This document shows, in pieces, positions 28,204-38,040 of a DNA stretch of 64,000 nt; position 1 is the first letter of the stretch, and every line of letters starts with the position of its first letter. The notes beneath the pieces are model-generated. The model saw nothing but the letters and a program-made list of their open reading frames with translations, did no database searches and had not been told where the DNA came from. A program made the position numbers and the translations under genes. This DNA is from Halomonas sp. TD01 (GTDB lineage: Bacteria > Pseudomonadota > Gammaproteobacteria > Pseudomonadales > Halomonadaceae), in assembly GCF_923868895.1 (NCBI RefSeq), contig NZ_OV350343.1:3100001-3164000 (forward strand), in the 5' to 3' direction.

Positions 28204-29991
28204 ATGCAGCAGCGAGATTTCGATATCGTCATTGTAGGAGGCGGTGGGGCAGGCTTACGTGCGGCTATTGGCGCTGCTGAGCACGCTAAGGAGCATAAGA
28301 CACCTCAACGTATTGCGCTGCTGTCAAAAGTCTACCCGATGCGCTCCCATACCGTGGCCGCTGAAGGGGGCGCTGCCGCGGTTACCAGTGCTGAAGACTC
28401 CCATCAGGCCCACTTTGACGACACGGTGTCAGGCGGTGACTGGCTAGTTGAACAGGGCGTCGTCGACTACTTTGTCCATCACGCCTATCAAGAGCTGGTG
28501 CAGATGGAGCGCTGGGGCTGCCCATGGAGCCGCAAAGACGATGGCCAGGTGCAGGTGCGCCGCTTTGGCGGCATGAAAACTGCCCGCACCTGGTTTGCTG
28601 CCGACAAAACTGGCTTCCATATGCTGCACACGCTGTTTCAGACCTCGCTGAAATACCCTGAGATTGAGCGTTTTGATGAGTATTTCGTGCTTGATCTGGC
28701 GGTTCACGAAGGTGCAGTGATAGGTGTGATTGCGCTGCAGGTAGCCACTGGCGAATTGACGCTGCTGCGTGCTAAAGCGGTGATACTGGCCACCGGTGGC
28801 GCGGGGCGCTTATTTCGTTTCAATACTAACGCGGGCATTGTGACTGGCGATGGCATGGCCATGGCTTATCGTCACAGTGTGGCGCTGCGGGACATGGAGT
28901 TTGTTCAATACCACCCCACCGGTTTACCCGGTTCCGGCATTTTGATTACCGAAGCGTGCCGGGGGGAAGGCGGCATTCTGCTCAATAAAGATGGTTATCG
29001 CTATCTGCAGGATTATGGACTTGGCCCGGAAACACCGCTGGGCAAGCCGGAAAACAAATATATGGAACTGGGGCCGCGGGACAAACTCTCACAGGCTTTC
29101 TGGCAGGAGCAGCAGGCGGGCCGCACTGGCAAGTTTGGTGACAGCGACGTGGTCTATCTTGATCTGCGCCACTTGGGTGAAAAATACATCCTAGAGCGCC
29201 TACCGTTTATCTGCGAGCTGGCTAAATCCTATATCAATGTTGACCCTGTGAAAGAACCGATTCCCATTCGCCCGGCGGTTCACTACACCATGGGGGGAAT
29301 TGAGACCGATCCTCAGTGCGAAACGTCTATTGCTGGGCTCTATGCTGCAGGGGAGTGCGCTTCTGTAGGTTTGCACGGAGCTAACCGGCTGGGCTCCAAT
29401 TCTCTGACCGAGCTACTGGTATTTGGCCGCTTGGCGGGTGAGCAAGCCAGTAAGCGGGCGGCACAAACCGAGTGGGCGGATACGCGCCTGCTGGAAGCCC
29501 AAGCCGAGCATCAGCAAGCGACTTTGGCGCGCCTCTGTGATGGTGAAGGCAGCGGCGAATCCTGGGTAGAACTTAAGCACGCCATGGTGCAAGCCATGGA
29601 GAGTGGCTGTGGTATTTACCGCACCGAAGAAGGCATGCGCCATTCGCTTGAGACCATGCGTCAGTTGCGCGAGCGCTATGCCAAAATTCGCGTTAACGAT
29701 ACCAGCAAGATATTCAACACCGAGCTGCTGGAGTGCATCGAACTGGGATACGGCCTGGATATTGCCGAAGCCTCTTGCCTAGGAGCACTTGAACGGCGTG
29801 AATCCCGCGGTGCTCACCAACGCTTAGATGAAGGCATGCAAAAACGCGACGACGTTAATTATCTCAAGCACAGCCAAGTCTTTTACCAAGGTGAAGCACC
29901 GGCCGAGCTGCGCTGGCAGGACGTTGATGTTCGGTTTTCCGCACCGGCTGAGCGGGCTTACGGCGATGCGGGCAAGGGGGGCAAGGTATGA
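28204..29991 (+). CDS. frdA: fumarate reductase flavoprotein subunit
   Basis: 595 residues. FAD-binding [10 protein letters not shown] begins at residue 12; the histidine that covalently holds FAD is in SHTVAAEGG; active-site segments are [15 protein letters not shown] and [15 protein letters not shown]. It reduces fumarate to succinate. The start at 28204 follows AAGGAAG. The linked C and D anchors are of the FrdC/FrdD type, so this is fumarate reductase rather than succinate dehydrogenase. It overlaps frdB by 4 nt. Confidence 0.95.
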   Translation: MQQRDFDIVIVGGGGAGLRAAIGAAEHAKEHKTPQRIALLSKVYPMRSHTVAAEGGAAAVTSAEDSHQAHFDDTVSGGDWLVEQGVVDYFVHHAYQELVQMERWGCPWSRKDDGQVQVRRFGGMKTARTWFAADKTGFHMLHTLFQTSLKYPEIERFDEYFVLDLAVHEGAVIGVIALQVATGELTLLRAKAVILATGGAGRLFRFNTNAGIVTGDGMAMAYRHSVALRDMEFVQYHPTGLPGSGILITEACRGEGGILLNKDGYRYLQDYGLGPETPLGKPENKYMELGPRDKLSQAFWQEQQAGRTGKFGDSDVVYLDLRHLGEKYILERLPFICELAKSYINVDPVKEPIPIRPAVHYTMGGIETDPQCETSIAGLYAAGECASVGLHGANRLGSNSLTELLVFGRLAGEQASKRAAQTEWADTRLLEAQAEHQQATLARLCDGEGSGESWVELKHAMVQAMESGCGIYRTEEGMRHSLETMRQLRERYAKIRVNDTSKIFNTELLECIELGYGLDIAEASCLGALERRESRGAHQRLDEGMQKRDDVNYLKHSQVFYQGEAPAELRWQDVDVRFSAPAERAYGDAGKGGKV

Positions 29992-30770
29992 GTACCGAGC
30001 AGATCACTACCAAGAGTGTCAGCACTAATAACACCAGCATCAAGCACATTAGCGTTAAACGTTACCTGCCAGACAGCTCGGCTGAAGCTTACTGGCAGCA
30101 GTACGAGATGCTGGTGGATGACAGCACCTCGCTGCTGGATGCCCTGAATCATATTAAAGAGCAGCTTGATAGCACCCTGAGCTACCGCTGGTCGTGCCGC
30201 ATGGCGATTTGTGGCTCGTGTGGGGTGATGGTCAACGGCATTCCAAAGCTCGGCTGTAAAACCTTCCTGCGCGATTATGAAGGCGAGATCCGCATCGAGC
30301 CGCTATCCCACTTCCCCGTGCAGCGGGATCTGGTGGTGGATATGGAAATATTCCTTGAGCACTTAGCGGCGGTTAAGCCCTACCTGATAGATGACAATCC
30401 GGTAAAACCCTATGACCCGAAGGCACCGGAAACCTATCAGCAGACCCCCGAGCAGCTTGCCCGTTACAAGCAGTTCGCTAACTGCATAAACTGCGGGCTT
30501 TGTTACTCCGCCTGCCCGCAGTTTGGGCTGAACCCTGAATTCCTGGGCCCGGCGGCACTAACACTCGCCCACCGTTACAACCTGGATAGCCGCGACCATG
30601 GCAAAAAACAGCGCATGACCGAGCTTAATCGACACGAGGGTGTGTGGAGTTGCACCTTTGTCGGCTTCTGTTCGCAGGTATGCCCAAAGCATGTCGACCC
30701 CGCCGCTGCCGTTAATCAGGGCAAGGTCGAGGCTGCCAAACATACCTTAATTGCGCTGTTTAAAGGGTGA
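29988..30770 (+). CDS. frdB: fumarate reductase iron-sulfur subunit
   Basis: 260 residues. Three clusters can be read: [2Fe-2S] ([15 protein letters not shown] then C), [4Fe-4S] ([12 protein letters not shown]) and [3Fe-4S] ([17 protein letters not shown]). It passes electrons from menaquinol at the membrane to FrdA. The first ~15 residues are Thr/Ser-rich and not conserved; the ATGA overlap with frdA supports this start. Confidence 0.95.
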   Translation: MSTEQITTKSVSTNNTSIKHISVKRYLPDSSAEAYWQQYEMLVDDSTSLLDALNHIKEQLDSTLSYRWSCRMAICGSCGVMVNGIPKLGCKTFLRDYEGEIRIEPLSHFPVQRDLVVDMEIFLEHLAAVKPYLIDDNPVKPYDPKAPETYQQTPEQLARYKQFANCINCGLCYSACPQFGLNPEFLGPAALTLAHRYNLDSRDHGKKQRMTELNRHEGVWSCTFVGFCSQVCPKHVDPAAAVNQGKVEAAKHTLIALFKG

Positions 30771-30784
30771 GGGGAGAAAAGATC

Positions 30785-31180
30785 ATGCATAAATCATCAT
30801 CGCAACGTCTGCCACCACTGAAACGCAACTGGTGGCTGAAACACCGGTTTTTTAAGCTCTATATGCTGCGCGAGGCCACGGTACTGCCGCTGGTGTTTTT
30901 CACGCTGTGTTTACTGGCCGGTATGGTTGCCCTACTTCAGGGGGCGGATAGCTGGCAGGGGTGGATTGCCTTTATGGGCTCGCCCATTGTGCTGCTGCTG
31001 AATCTTTTAGCGCTGGCCGCTAGCCTGTTTCACGCCGCGACCTTCTTTGTGCTGTTTCCTCGTGTAATGCCGCTACGCATCGCTGGGCATAGCCTTCCTG
31101 ATAAGGCCATTGTCGCTGGTCAGTGGGCAGGTGTAGTGGCTGTTGCACTGTTATTTTTCTGGCTATTGGGGAGGGCGTAA
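30785..31180 (+). CDS. frdC: fumarate reductase membrane anchor FrdC
   Basis: 131 residues, three membrane helices. The opening NWWLKHRFFKLYMLREATVLPLVFF has the conserved FYMLRE-type motif of E. coli FrdC. With FrdD it anchors FrdAB and forms the quinone site. I chose ATG 30785, after GGGGAGA, over the in-frame GTG at 30767. Confidence 0.92.
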   Translation: MHKSSSQRLPPLKRNWWLKHRFFKLYMLREATVLPLVFFTLCLLAGMVALLQGADSWQGWIAFMGSPIVLLLNLLALAASLFHAATFFVLFPRVMPLRIAGHSLPDKAIVAGQWAGVVAVALLFFWLLGRA

Positions 31181-31593
31181 TGATGGAAAAACCAGCTATG
31201 GAAAAACTAGCTATAAACGAACACGGACCCCAGCATAAACAAGCTTTTGATGAACCACTCTGGTGGAGCCTGTTCAGTGCCGGCGGCGTATGCTTTGCGG
31301 TTATCTTGCCCGCCGTCATTCTATTTATTGCCATTTGCCTGCCCCTTGGCCTGCTGCCTGCTGGGGCGCTGAGCTATGAGCGGGCGTCCAATCTGCTGTT
31401 TAGTGTGCCGGGCTTTCTGTTTGTTGGCGCGGTGGTTTGCTTGCCGTTATTTCATGCCGCCCACCGCCTGCGCCACGGGTTGTTTGATATCAGCGTGGGC
31501 AATGACATACTTAATAAAAAACTGATGTACGGTGCAGCCGCCTTACTGAGTGTTTTGGCGCTAGGTTTAGTGGTGGTAGGTATGTTCGGTTAA
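31180..31593 (+). CDS. frdD: fumarate reductase membrane anchor FrdD
   Basis: 137 residues, three helices. DEPLWWSLFSAGG, LPLGLLP, ALSYERA and the HRLRHGLFDI segment follow E. coli FrdD. The start overlaps the frdC stop (TAATG); a second ATG at 31183 is equally possible. The N-terminal ~20 residues (MEKPAMEKLAINEH) are an added polar stretch. Confidence 0.92.
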   Translation: MMEKPAMEKLAINEHGPQHKQAFDEPLWWSLFSAGGVCFAVILPAVILFIAICLPLGLLPAGALSYERASNLLFSVPGFLFVGAVVCLPLFHAAHRLRHGLFDISVGNDILNKKLMYGAAALLSVLALGLVVVGMFG

Positions 31594-31662
31594 ACGGTGT
31601 GACGCTAGGACTAACTTCTTATGACGGACAGTATTCATCCGCACAGGGTGGGGGGAGCGAAA

Positions 31663-31687
31663 TGTTGTAGGCTCTCTCCTACCAACA
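31663..31687 (+). terminator. weak hairpin after frdABCD
   Basis: TGTTGTAGG and CCTACCAACA form a nine-pair stem with one bulge and a CTCTCT loop, 70 bp after frdD and shared with the convergent transporter. There is no T-tract. Confidence 0.3.
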
Positions 31688-31743
31688 CGCACGACCGCTG
31701 AAAACAGCTGTTCGCGCTGAGTAGGCCCATTTAAGTCACCGTT

Positions 31744-32634
31744 TCATGAGTATCGCCGCGCAACTGTTCGCTGGCTATCTCGCCATTGGCAGGTGAACAT
31801 CCAGATAAATACAGGCACATTCATTAATAGCCCGTATAGAAGCGGAACTAAGCCAATATTTGGCTGCTGCAGAAGCGCGAAAGCCACCATCATGGCTACA
31901 CCTGCGTTTTGCACGCCGACCTCAACGGTAATCGCGCGGACACTGGCATCAGGAAGTCGTAAGCGGCGTGCGGCTTGGTGGCCTAACGTCATACTCAAGA
32001 CACACAGTAGCAGCACTGCCAGGGTTTCGATGCTTAACAGTGACGGAAGGCGTTGCGCATGGCTTAACCATAGCGTGATCACTACGCCGATCATCGCCAT
32101 TCCCGTTAGTACTTTTATTTTGGGCAGTATCCAGATCAGTATGGATGTCCCCAATAATTGTCGCAGCAGCATACCTGCGAGCACAGGTGCAAGGGTTACA
32201 AGCAATAGCTTTCCGACGGTAGGCCAGTAGGGGAGGCTTAGCCCAGCACTGCTCAACGTTAGAAATTCTAGGTGCCAGCCCATCACCAGCGGCAGCGTGA
32301 AAGGAGCGAGCACCGCGGCAATGGCGGTCAAGCTGACGGACAAAGCCAGATCGCCCTGCACGAGATAGCTGAACATGTTGGAAGTGGCACCCCCAGGCAC
32401 CAGCGAGACCAGCAGCAACCCGGCGGCGGCTGGCGGCGAAAGGGGAAGCAATGCCACTAGTCCCCAGGCCAGCAGCGGTAGTGCCAGTATCTGTAGGCTT
32501 GTGCCGATCACGAGACGGCGAGGGTGGCGACAGGTTTGGACAATATCTATTTTGGTAAGGTTGAGTCCCATTGTCATCATCACACCGGCCAATACCCAGG
32601 GAAGCAGTACTTGCGACAACCAATCGGGAGCCAT
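31744..32634 (-). CDS. bile acid:sodium symporter (BASS) family transporter
   Basis: 296 residues, about nine to ten helices. Family motifs: GLNLTKIDI near the N-terminus, LVSLVPGGATSNMFSYL and EVGVQNAGVAM. Such carriers couple Na+ to uptake of organic anions; the substrate cannot be told from sequence. It is a lone gene, with AAGGAA before the ATG, convergent with frdD. Confidence 0.88.
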   Translation of the reverse strand: MAPDWLSQVLLPWVLAGVMMTMGLNLTKIDIVQTCRHPRRLVIGTSLQILALPLLAWGLVALLPLSPPAAAGLLLVSLVPGGATSNMFSYLVQGDLALSVSLTAIAAVLAPFTLPLVMGWHLEFLTLSSAGLSLPYWPTVGKLLLVTLAPVLAGMLLRQLLGTSILIWILPKIKVLTGMAMIGVVITLWLSHAQRLPSLLSIETLAVLLLCVLSMTLGHQAARRLRLPDASVRAITVEVGVQNAGVAMMVAFALLQQPNIGLVPLLYGLLMNVPVFIWMFTCQWRDSQRTVARRYS

Positions 32635-33005
32635 TTCAATTCCTTGAAAAACAGTTTTAACGAGGCGTTCGGTTCTGCGGAGGTCTGTATCTCGATCCTG
32701 GTCTGAGCTCTCTCATCACCATTGTGCCTAACACCCTATATACGAGGGCTAATCCAGCCAGCGAGGATTTCAGCCTAGCTAGAGCATGATATGACCATTA
32801 ATTCGATTTTTCTATATTAGTAATCAATGTGTTTATTCAACAGTGATGAGTGCAAACTCAGCGTCTGCTCTAGGTTGAGTTAATGTCACCAATCTAGGGG
32901 AAAGGTCAACATGTTTTCAATGCGTGGACTAGTTTGCTTGTAAAAAAAGGCGCATTTTCATGCGCCTTTTTACTCTTTTGCTATGATTTGTTAGCTATAT
33001 TTATA
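32635..33005. other. intergenic region between BASS carrier and TRAP operon
   Basis: 371 bp, AT-rich, no coding frame seen. It should hold the BASS promoter at its left side and ends with the strong hairpin terminator at 32944-32971. Confidence 0.6.
32944..32971 (-). terminator. strong bidirectional terminator of the TRAP operon
   Basis: AAAAAGGCGCA (32944-32954) and TGCGCCTTTTT (32961-32971) form an 11-bp stem with a 6-nt loop. On the minus strand it is followed by T residues, the classic intrinsic form, 35 bp after the last TRAP gene. Confidence 0.9.
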
Positions 33006-34073
33006 CTAACGCATTACTGACTCGCGATCTGCATCGACACGCTGTTGGGCTCTATCCCGTGCGTTCTCAAACTCCTCAATGAAACGCTCACCTTCCTCTT
33101 CGAAGTTTTCCAGGTACCAGTCGCGTACTGGCTCTGCAATAGCTCGGAACTCTTCCATTTCTTCATTGGTGGGGGTGTATAGTTCACCACCCGCTTCCCG
33201 CCAGATTCGATAGGCTTCAAGCTCTTTGCGAGGCTGAATGCCAAACTGAATGACCGACATCATTGCAGCTCCGTCAGCCACGACGCGCTGCTGTTCAGGT
33301 GTTAGTGATTGGAACTTTTGATTTCCCATCAGCCACATGGATGACATGTAGGCATGGTTATCTAGCGTCATGTACTTAATGACTTCTTGAAAGTTCATAT
33401 TTGTAATGTCGGAAATGGAGTTGAGCGTTCCGTCCACGACACCAGTTTGCAGGCCTGTATAGACTTCAAGCCATGGTAGCGGGGTAGGTGAGGCGTTCAT
33501 CTCGCGTACCATAATCTGCTGGATTTGCGATTCAATCGTGCGAAAGCGTAGACCCTCTGCATCAGCAGGTGTCCGGACTTCACGCTCGCCATTAACGATA
33601 TTCCGCCAGCCACCTGTTTGAGTCATGGCCATCAGACGAATGGAATCGTTACTGGCCTCCAGTAGTTCATCGCGCAGAAAGCCGGTGAACTCTGGATCAG
33701 TCAGCATGGTCATCGCTGTGCGATCATCCGGAAATGCATAGGGGATATCTAAACCTTGAATGGGTGGATAGATAGCCGCTACACCTCCGGCCGTGGCGGT
33801 AAATAGATCAACAATACCGGCCTGCATGGCTTCAAAGCATTCGTTGGCTGAACCACATAGTTGAGCGCCGACGAAGATGTTGACATTCACTTCACCGCCT
33901 GTGCGGCTTTCAACGTAGTTCTTAAACACCTGGGCAGCGTCGTATTCTTGGTCTTCCTCATTGGCAAGAAATACTAAATTAAGGTCTGTCGCTTGGGCGA
34001 TGCTAGCGCTGCCTAGTGCGGCACCAAGGAACAGTGTTGTTAGAGCTGTCTTAGCTTGCTTCATCATTTTCAT
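33006..34073 (-). CDS. TRAP transporter solute-binding protein (DctP family), predicted sulfoquinovose or SQ-glycoside binder
   Basis: 355 residues with a Sec signal peptide (MKMMKQAKTALTTLFLGAAL, then cleavage near AQA-TD). The DctP core has the conserved Arg region GLRFRTIESQIQ (the Arg that holds an acid group of the ligand) and LPWLEVYTGLQTGVVDG. I chose the ATG at 34073, after AGGAGAAC; the longer frame lacks sense before the signal peptide. Last gene of the dctQ-dctM-dctP-like operon. The link to a sulfosugar is inferred from the shared operator with the SQ operon; a different acidic ligand is possible. Confidence 0.9.
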   Translation of the reverse strand: MKMMKQAKTALTTLFLGAALGSASIAQATDLNLVFLANEEDQEYDAAQVFKNYVESRTGGEVNVNIFVGAQLCGSANECFEAMQAGIVDLFTATAGGVAAIYPPIQGLDIPYAFPDDRTAMTMLTDPEFTGFLRDELLEASNDSIRLMAMTQTGGWRNIVNGEREVRTPADAEGLRFRTIESQIQQIMVREMNASPTPLPWLEVYTGLQTGVVDGTLNSISDITNMNFQEVIKYMTLDNHAYMSSMWLMGNQKFQSLTPEQQRVVADGAAMMSVIQFGIQPRKELEAYRIWREAGGELYTPTNEEMEEFRAIAEPVRDWYLENFEEEGERFIEEFENARDRAQQRVDADRESVMR

Positions 34074-34099
34074 TGTTCTCCTAAGGAAGGAAGTTAAGG

Positions 34100-35389
34100 T
34101 TATGCGACATACCCAAAGAACCGTGGCAGAGCCAAAATAAGATCGGGGATGTAGACAAGGGTGAAGAGAATGGCAATCTCCACCAGGAATAGTGGCATCA
34201 TTTCCCAAGCAATCTTTTCGATGCTTTCTTTGCTAATGCTGCTCACTACGAAAAGCACCAAGCCCATCGGAGGGGTGATTAACCCCATGATTAGGGAAAT
34301 GCTCATTACCACTGCGAAATGAATTGGGTCGACACCGATGCCTATCATGACGGGGGCAAGGATTGGGCCAAGGATAAGTATCGCAGGGCCAGCATCCATG
34401 ATGGTGCCGACTGCTAATAGGAATGCGACGACAAGGAAAAACAGCAGTCGAGGGTCATCGGTAATTGAGAGTATAAAATCGCTAACGAGTTGTGGTGTTC
34501 CTTTAAGGCTGATTAAAGAAGCAAATGCAACCGCAGCACCGACTAATAGCAAAATTACCGCTGAGTTAATGGCAGCTTTGCCAAATAGCTTGGGTAGGTC
34601 GCGGAAGCTAATTTCACGCGTAAAGAAAAGCCCAAGTATTAAGGCATAAAATGCAGCAACGGCTGCCCCTTCGGTAGGAGTGAAAATGCCACCAACAATA
34701 CCGCCGATCAAAATAACGGGGGTTAACAGCGGCATAAAAGCGGTGACAAACGCCTGCCATTTTTCAGCCCAGCTAGCTTTCGGAAGAGGCTCTGGAAACT
34801 CTTTGAAACGCGCCATGATAGCGATGGTGATCATTAAACCTACGCCAATAAGAATGCCTGGTACAACGCCCCCAGCGAACATGCCGGCCACCGATACATT
34901 CATTATAAAAGCGTAAAGTATGAAAATGCCGCTAGGCGGAATGATACTTGCGATAACAGCCGATGCGGCAGTGATCGCGGCAGAGAACCGGTTGGTATAG
35001 CCCGATTGTTTCATAGCGGGAATCATTACTGACCCCATGGCGGATGCATCCGCAACAGCAGAACCTGAGCCACCAGCAAGCATTAAAGAAGAAGCGACCG
35101 ATACTTGCCCAAGTCCTGCTCGCCGGTGACCAATCAGTGTTTCAGCGAAGCGGACTATTCGGGATGTTACCCCTCCGGCGGTCATCAATTCACCAGCCAA
35201 AATAAAGAAGGGAAGCGCCATTAACGGGAAGCTGTCTATCCCAGCAAAGAGCCGCTGGAATAGCAGGTTAAGGAACATAGGCCTTCCTTCCAGCAATAGG
35301 CTAACGCCAGGTGCAAAAAGCATTAGGAAGACAATAGGCATGCCTGCAACTAGCAGGAAGAGGAAAATCCACAGATACGCGAAAGTCAT
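34100..35389 (-). CDS. TRAP transporter large permease (DctM family)
   Basis: 429 residues, about 12 helices. Family motifs: LPFFILAGELM, GGSGSAVADASAMGSVMIPAM and TPTEGAAVAAFYAL. It is the Na+-driven channel subunit. 3 bp separate it from the small permease gene and 26 bp from the binding-protein gene, so the three form one operon. Confidence 0.94.
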   Translation of the reverse strand: MTFAYLWIFLFLLVAGMPIVFLMLFAPGVSLLLEGRPMFLNLLFQRLFAGIDSFPLMALPFFILAGELMTAGGVTSRIVRFAETLIGHRRAGLGQVSVASSLMLAGGSGSAVADASAMGSVMIPAMKQSGYTNRFSAAITAASAVIASIIPPSGIFILYAFIMNVSVAGMFAGGVVPGILIGVGLMITIAIMARFKEFPEPLPKASWAEKWQAFVTAFMPLLTPVILIGGIVGGIFTPTEGAAVAAFYALILGLFFTREISFRDLPKLFGKAAINSAVILLLVGAAVAFASLISLKGTPQLVSDFILSITDDPRLLFFLVVAFLLAVGTIMDAGPAILILGPILAPVMIGIGVDPIHFAVVMSISLIMGLITPPMGLVLFVVSSISKESIEKIAWEMMPLFLVEIAILFTLVYIPDLILALPRFFGYVA

Positions 35390-35392
35390 AAG

Positions 35393-35944
35393 TTATACCT
35401 CTGTATTGCTATCAGCGCTGGGCCGATCCTGCGTATACAGCAGGGCGTTAGGAGCAAAGAGGCCGTAACTCAAACGCAGCACCCGTTCTAAGGAACTCAG
35501 ACTGGTTAGGGCAAAGCTCAATGGCAATACTAAATAGATGTAAGACATGCTGATGCCTAAAGAAAGGCTCACGCTCGTTGCGCCACGCTCTACACGTTCA
35601 AATCCTAGTTTCATACACCATATGAGCACTGCCAATACGCATATCTCCAGCAGCAACTGAAGTAATCGCCATGGAGAAGAGTTTTTAAACCAGTTAGTTG
35701 CGATTTCTAAGCTGGCATTTAAACCCTGGCGATGAGCAGCAGGGAAAAATAAAAACGCCATCCAGACCATCATGTAGCGGGCTAGTTCTTCGGTCCAGCC
35801 AAAGCTGTCGTTCAGTACATAGCGAAAAAACACATGGGTAACCATGATGCCTAGCATAGTGGCGAGCAGCAGGGTGGCTGCATAGCCTGCCCAGCGAGTT
35901 GAGATCCCGTTAAAGCGATCTAGTAGAGCTATAAGCTTCTGCAT
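35393..35944 (-). CDS. TRAP transporter small permease (DctQ family)
   Basis: 183 residues, four helices, with the DctQ hallmark FRYVLNDSFGWTEELARYMMVWMAFL. The ATG at 35944 follows TTGGAG; the extra upstream frame would need TTG. It is the first gene of the TRAP operon. A LacI-type operator lies 81 bp upstream. Confidence 0.93.
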   Translation of the reverse strand: MQKLIALLDRFNGISTRWAGYAATLLLATMLGIMVTHVFFRYVLNDSFGWTEELARYMMVWMAFLFFPAAHRQGLNASLEIATNWFKNSSPWRLLQLLLEICVLAVLIWCMKLGFERVERGATSVSLSLGISMSYIYLVLPLSFALTSLSSLERVLRLSYGLFAPNALLYTQDRPSADSNTEV

Positions 35945-36024
35945 AAGCGGCTCCAAAAGGCAACGGCTCTATAGATAAGTACTATAGATGTGTCTTGTGC
36001 CTTCGATTATTATTGGATTGTTTA

Positions 36025-36038
36025 TCGTAGCGCTGCGA
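36025..36038. promoter_or_regulatory. LacI-type operator for the TRAP operon
   Basis: TCGTAGCGCTGCGA, one mismatch from the perfect core TCGTAGCGCTACGA found elsewhere in this locus. It lies 81 bp upstream of the dctQ-like gene. Confidence 0.75.
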
Positions 36039-36213
36039 AAATATTAAATTGCCCGCTGTTAAGCTGTCAAGCAGCCTAGAAGATATCTTGTTAGACAAAG
36101 GTATTAATTTTAATAAATTGTAATTAATAACGTCTATTAACAAGGAAAATCGGCTAATCGCTATTTTTAGAACCCTGTTTTCTTATGCTTGGTTGACAAT
36201 ATGAAAAAGGTTT

Positions 36214-36247
36214 AGCTATATTTTCGTAGCGCTACGAAAATATAGCT
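36214..36247. promoter_or_regulatory. 34-bp perfect palindrome, operator of the catabolic operon
   Basis: The core TCGTAGCGCTACGA (36224-36237) sits in a fully symmetric 34-bp sequence with A/T flanks and AGCT at each end. The central CG-containing even palindrome is typical of LacI/GalR regulators. It lies 44 bp before the dehydratase start and appears to cover the -10 region. Confidence 0.88.
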
Positions 36248-36290
36248 GAGGGCAGTATTCACATTGCCCGCCCTCTATGACCGGAAGGCA

Positions 36291-38027
36291 ATGAAGATGA
36301 ATGGAACGCAACGCAAGATTGAAGAGCTACGCAGCCAGCGGTGGTACAACTCGCAAGACATGCGTGGTTTTGCGCACCGGCAGCGTACACAACAAATGGG
36401 CTTACGGCGTGAGGAATTCATGGGTAAGCCAGTAGTGGGCATCATTAATACCTGGAGCGACCTCAGCCCGTGTCATGCTCATTTGAGAGATCGTGCTGAC
36501 GCAGTGAAAAGGGCGGTTTGGGCAGGAGGTGGTTATCCCGTTGAGCTGCCTGCATTGTCTCTTGGTGAAGTACTGGTGAAGCCGACAACCATGCTATATC
36601 GCAACTTTTTAGCGATGGAAGCAGAGGAATTGCTCCGCAGTCATCCCATAGATGGTGTGGTTCTTCTGGGGGGCTGTGACAAGACAACTCCTGCGCTGTT
36701 GATGGGGGCTATCAGCATGGATATTCCCGCCATCTTCTGCCCAGCAGGTCCCATGCTTAACGGGAAGTGGAAAGGGAAAACTTTAGGGGCTGGAACCCAT
36801 ACGCGTAAATATTGGGATGAATTGCGCAGCGGCAATATTTCGCAAGATGACTGGGTGGATCTTGAATCCAGGATGACTCGCTCAAACGGTACCTGCAATA
36901 CCATGGGTACTGCCTCCACCATGACATCGATTGTCGATACCATGGGGCTGACGCTGCCTGGAGCCTCCAGTATCCCCGCATCTGATGCGGCGCATATACG
37001 CATGGCATCCTCCTGCGGCAGTCGCGTTATTGAGATGATCTGGGAAGACCTCAAGCCTTCTGACATTCTCACCCGAGACAACTTTCTCAATGGTGCCAAG
37101 TGCTATATGGCGCTCGGTGGCTCCACCAATGCGGCTATTCATTTGATTGCGCTTGCCCGACGGGCCAACGTAAAGCTCACTCTAGATGACTTAGACGCTG
37201 TCGCACGAGAAATTCCGGTGCTGACAAATATCTTTCCTTCAGGACAGTATCTGATGGAGGATTTCTATTATGCAGGTGGCCTTCCCGCGTTGCTAATTCA
37301 GCTAGTTGATCATCTTGATCTAACGACCAAAAGCGTCAGTGGTCGCACGCTCAAGGAAGATTTAGAAGGTGCCGAGTGCTACAACAACGACGTTATTCGC
37401 CCGCTAGATAACCCTGTATGTGAAGGGGCTGCGCTTGCTGTTTTGCGTGGCAACTTGGCCCCCCGTGGGGCGGTCATCAAACCGAGTTCTGCCGACCCGA
37501 AATTGGTAAAGCACCGTGGTCGCGCCATTGTTTTCGAGAATCACGCCGATATGGTGGCGCGTATTGACGACCCCGAGCTGGATGTCACCGCAGACAGTAT
37601 CTTGGTGCTAAGGCAAGCAGGCCCAAGGGGTGCGCCAGGCATGCCCGAGTGGGGTGCTCTGCCTATCCCTAAAAAGCTTCTTGCACAAGGTGTTCGGGAT
37701 ATGGTGCGCCTTTCCGATGCTCGTATGAGCGGTACCCACTATGGTACTTGCGTGCTGCATATTGCGCCGGAGTCTGCTGTAGGCGGGCCTCTCGCTTTAG
37801 TACGTGATGGCGATGAAATTGAGCTTGATGTGGCTGCTCGCCGCCTAGAGCTGCTTGTGGATGCGGCAGAGTTAGACGCTAGACGTCAGTGCTGGCGAGC
37901 ACCAAGTCCGCGCATTGATCGTGGCTATACCGCGCTTTTCCAGGAGCATGTTACCCAGGCCGATATGGGCTGTGATTTCGATATCCTGCAAGGCGGTCAG
38001 CGTCAGGGCGAACCGGAAATTTTCTAA
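36291..38027 (+). CDS. IlvD/Edd-family dehydratase, predicted 6-deoxy-6-sulfogluconate dehydratase
   Basis: 578 residues. The Fe-S ligand cysteines are in SPCHAHL, GGCDKTTPALL and SNGTCNTMGTAS, as in the sugar-acid branch of the family. It is predicted to dehydrate 6-deoxy-6-sulfogluconate to 2-keto-3,6-dideoxy-6-sulfogluconate, the Entner-Doudoroff-like step. GGAAGG precedes the ATG at 36291 (36297 is also possible). It is the first gene of the catabolic operon. On sequence alone a pentonate or hexonate dehydratase would fit; the sulfosugar role rests on the neighbouring sulfoquinovosidase. Confidence 0.85.
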   Translation: MKMNGTQRKIEELRSQRWYNSQDMRGFAHRQRTQQMGLRREEFMGKPVVGIINTWSDLSPCHAHLRDRADAVKRAVWAGGGYPVELPALSLGEVLVKPTTMLYRNFLAMEAEELLRSHPIDGVVLLGGCDKTTPALLMGAISMDIPAIFCPAGPMLNGKWKGKTLGAGTHTRKYWDELRSGNISQDDWVDLESRMTRSNGTCNTMGTASTMTSIVDTMGLTLPGASSIPASDAAHIRMASSCGSRVIEMIWEDLKPSDILTRDNFLNGAKCYMALGGSTNAAIHLIALARRANVKLTLDDLDAVAREIPVLTNIFPSGQYLMEDFYYAGGLPALLIQLVDHLDLTTKSVSGRTLKEDLEGAECYNNDVIRPLDNPVCEGAALAVLRGNLAPRGAVIKPSSADPKLVKHRGRAIVFENHADMVARIDDPELDVTADSILVLRQAGPRGAPGMPEWGALPIPKKLLAQGVRDMVRLSDARMSGTHYGTCVLHIAPESAVGGPLALVRDGDEIELDVAARRLELLVDAAELDARRQCWRAPSPRIDRGYTALFQEHVTQADMGCDFDILQGGQRQGEPEIF

Positions 38028-38040
38028 GGAGAACAATAAT

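Larger units (their letters stand above)
35945..36290. promoter_or_regulatory. divergent control region of the sulfoquinovose locus
   Basis: 346 bp, strongly AT-rich, between the TRAP operon (left) and the catabolic operon (right). It carries an operator near each end (36025-36038 and 36214-36247). A TTGACA-like element at 36193-36198, about 17 bp before a TATATT-like stretch at 36217-36222, would put the second operator on the -10 region of the catabolic promoter. Confidence 0.65.
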
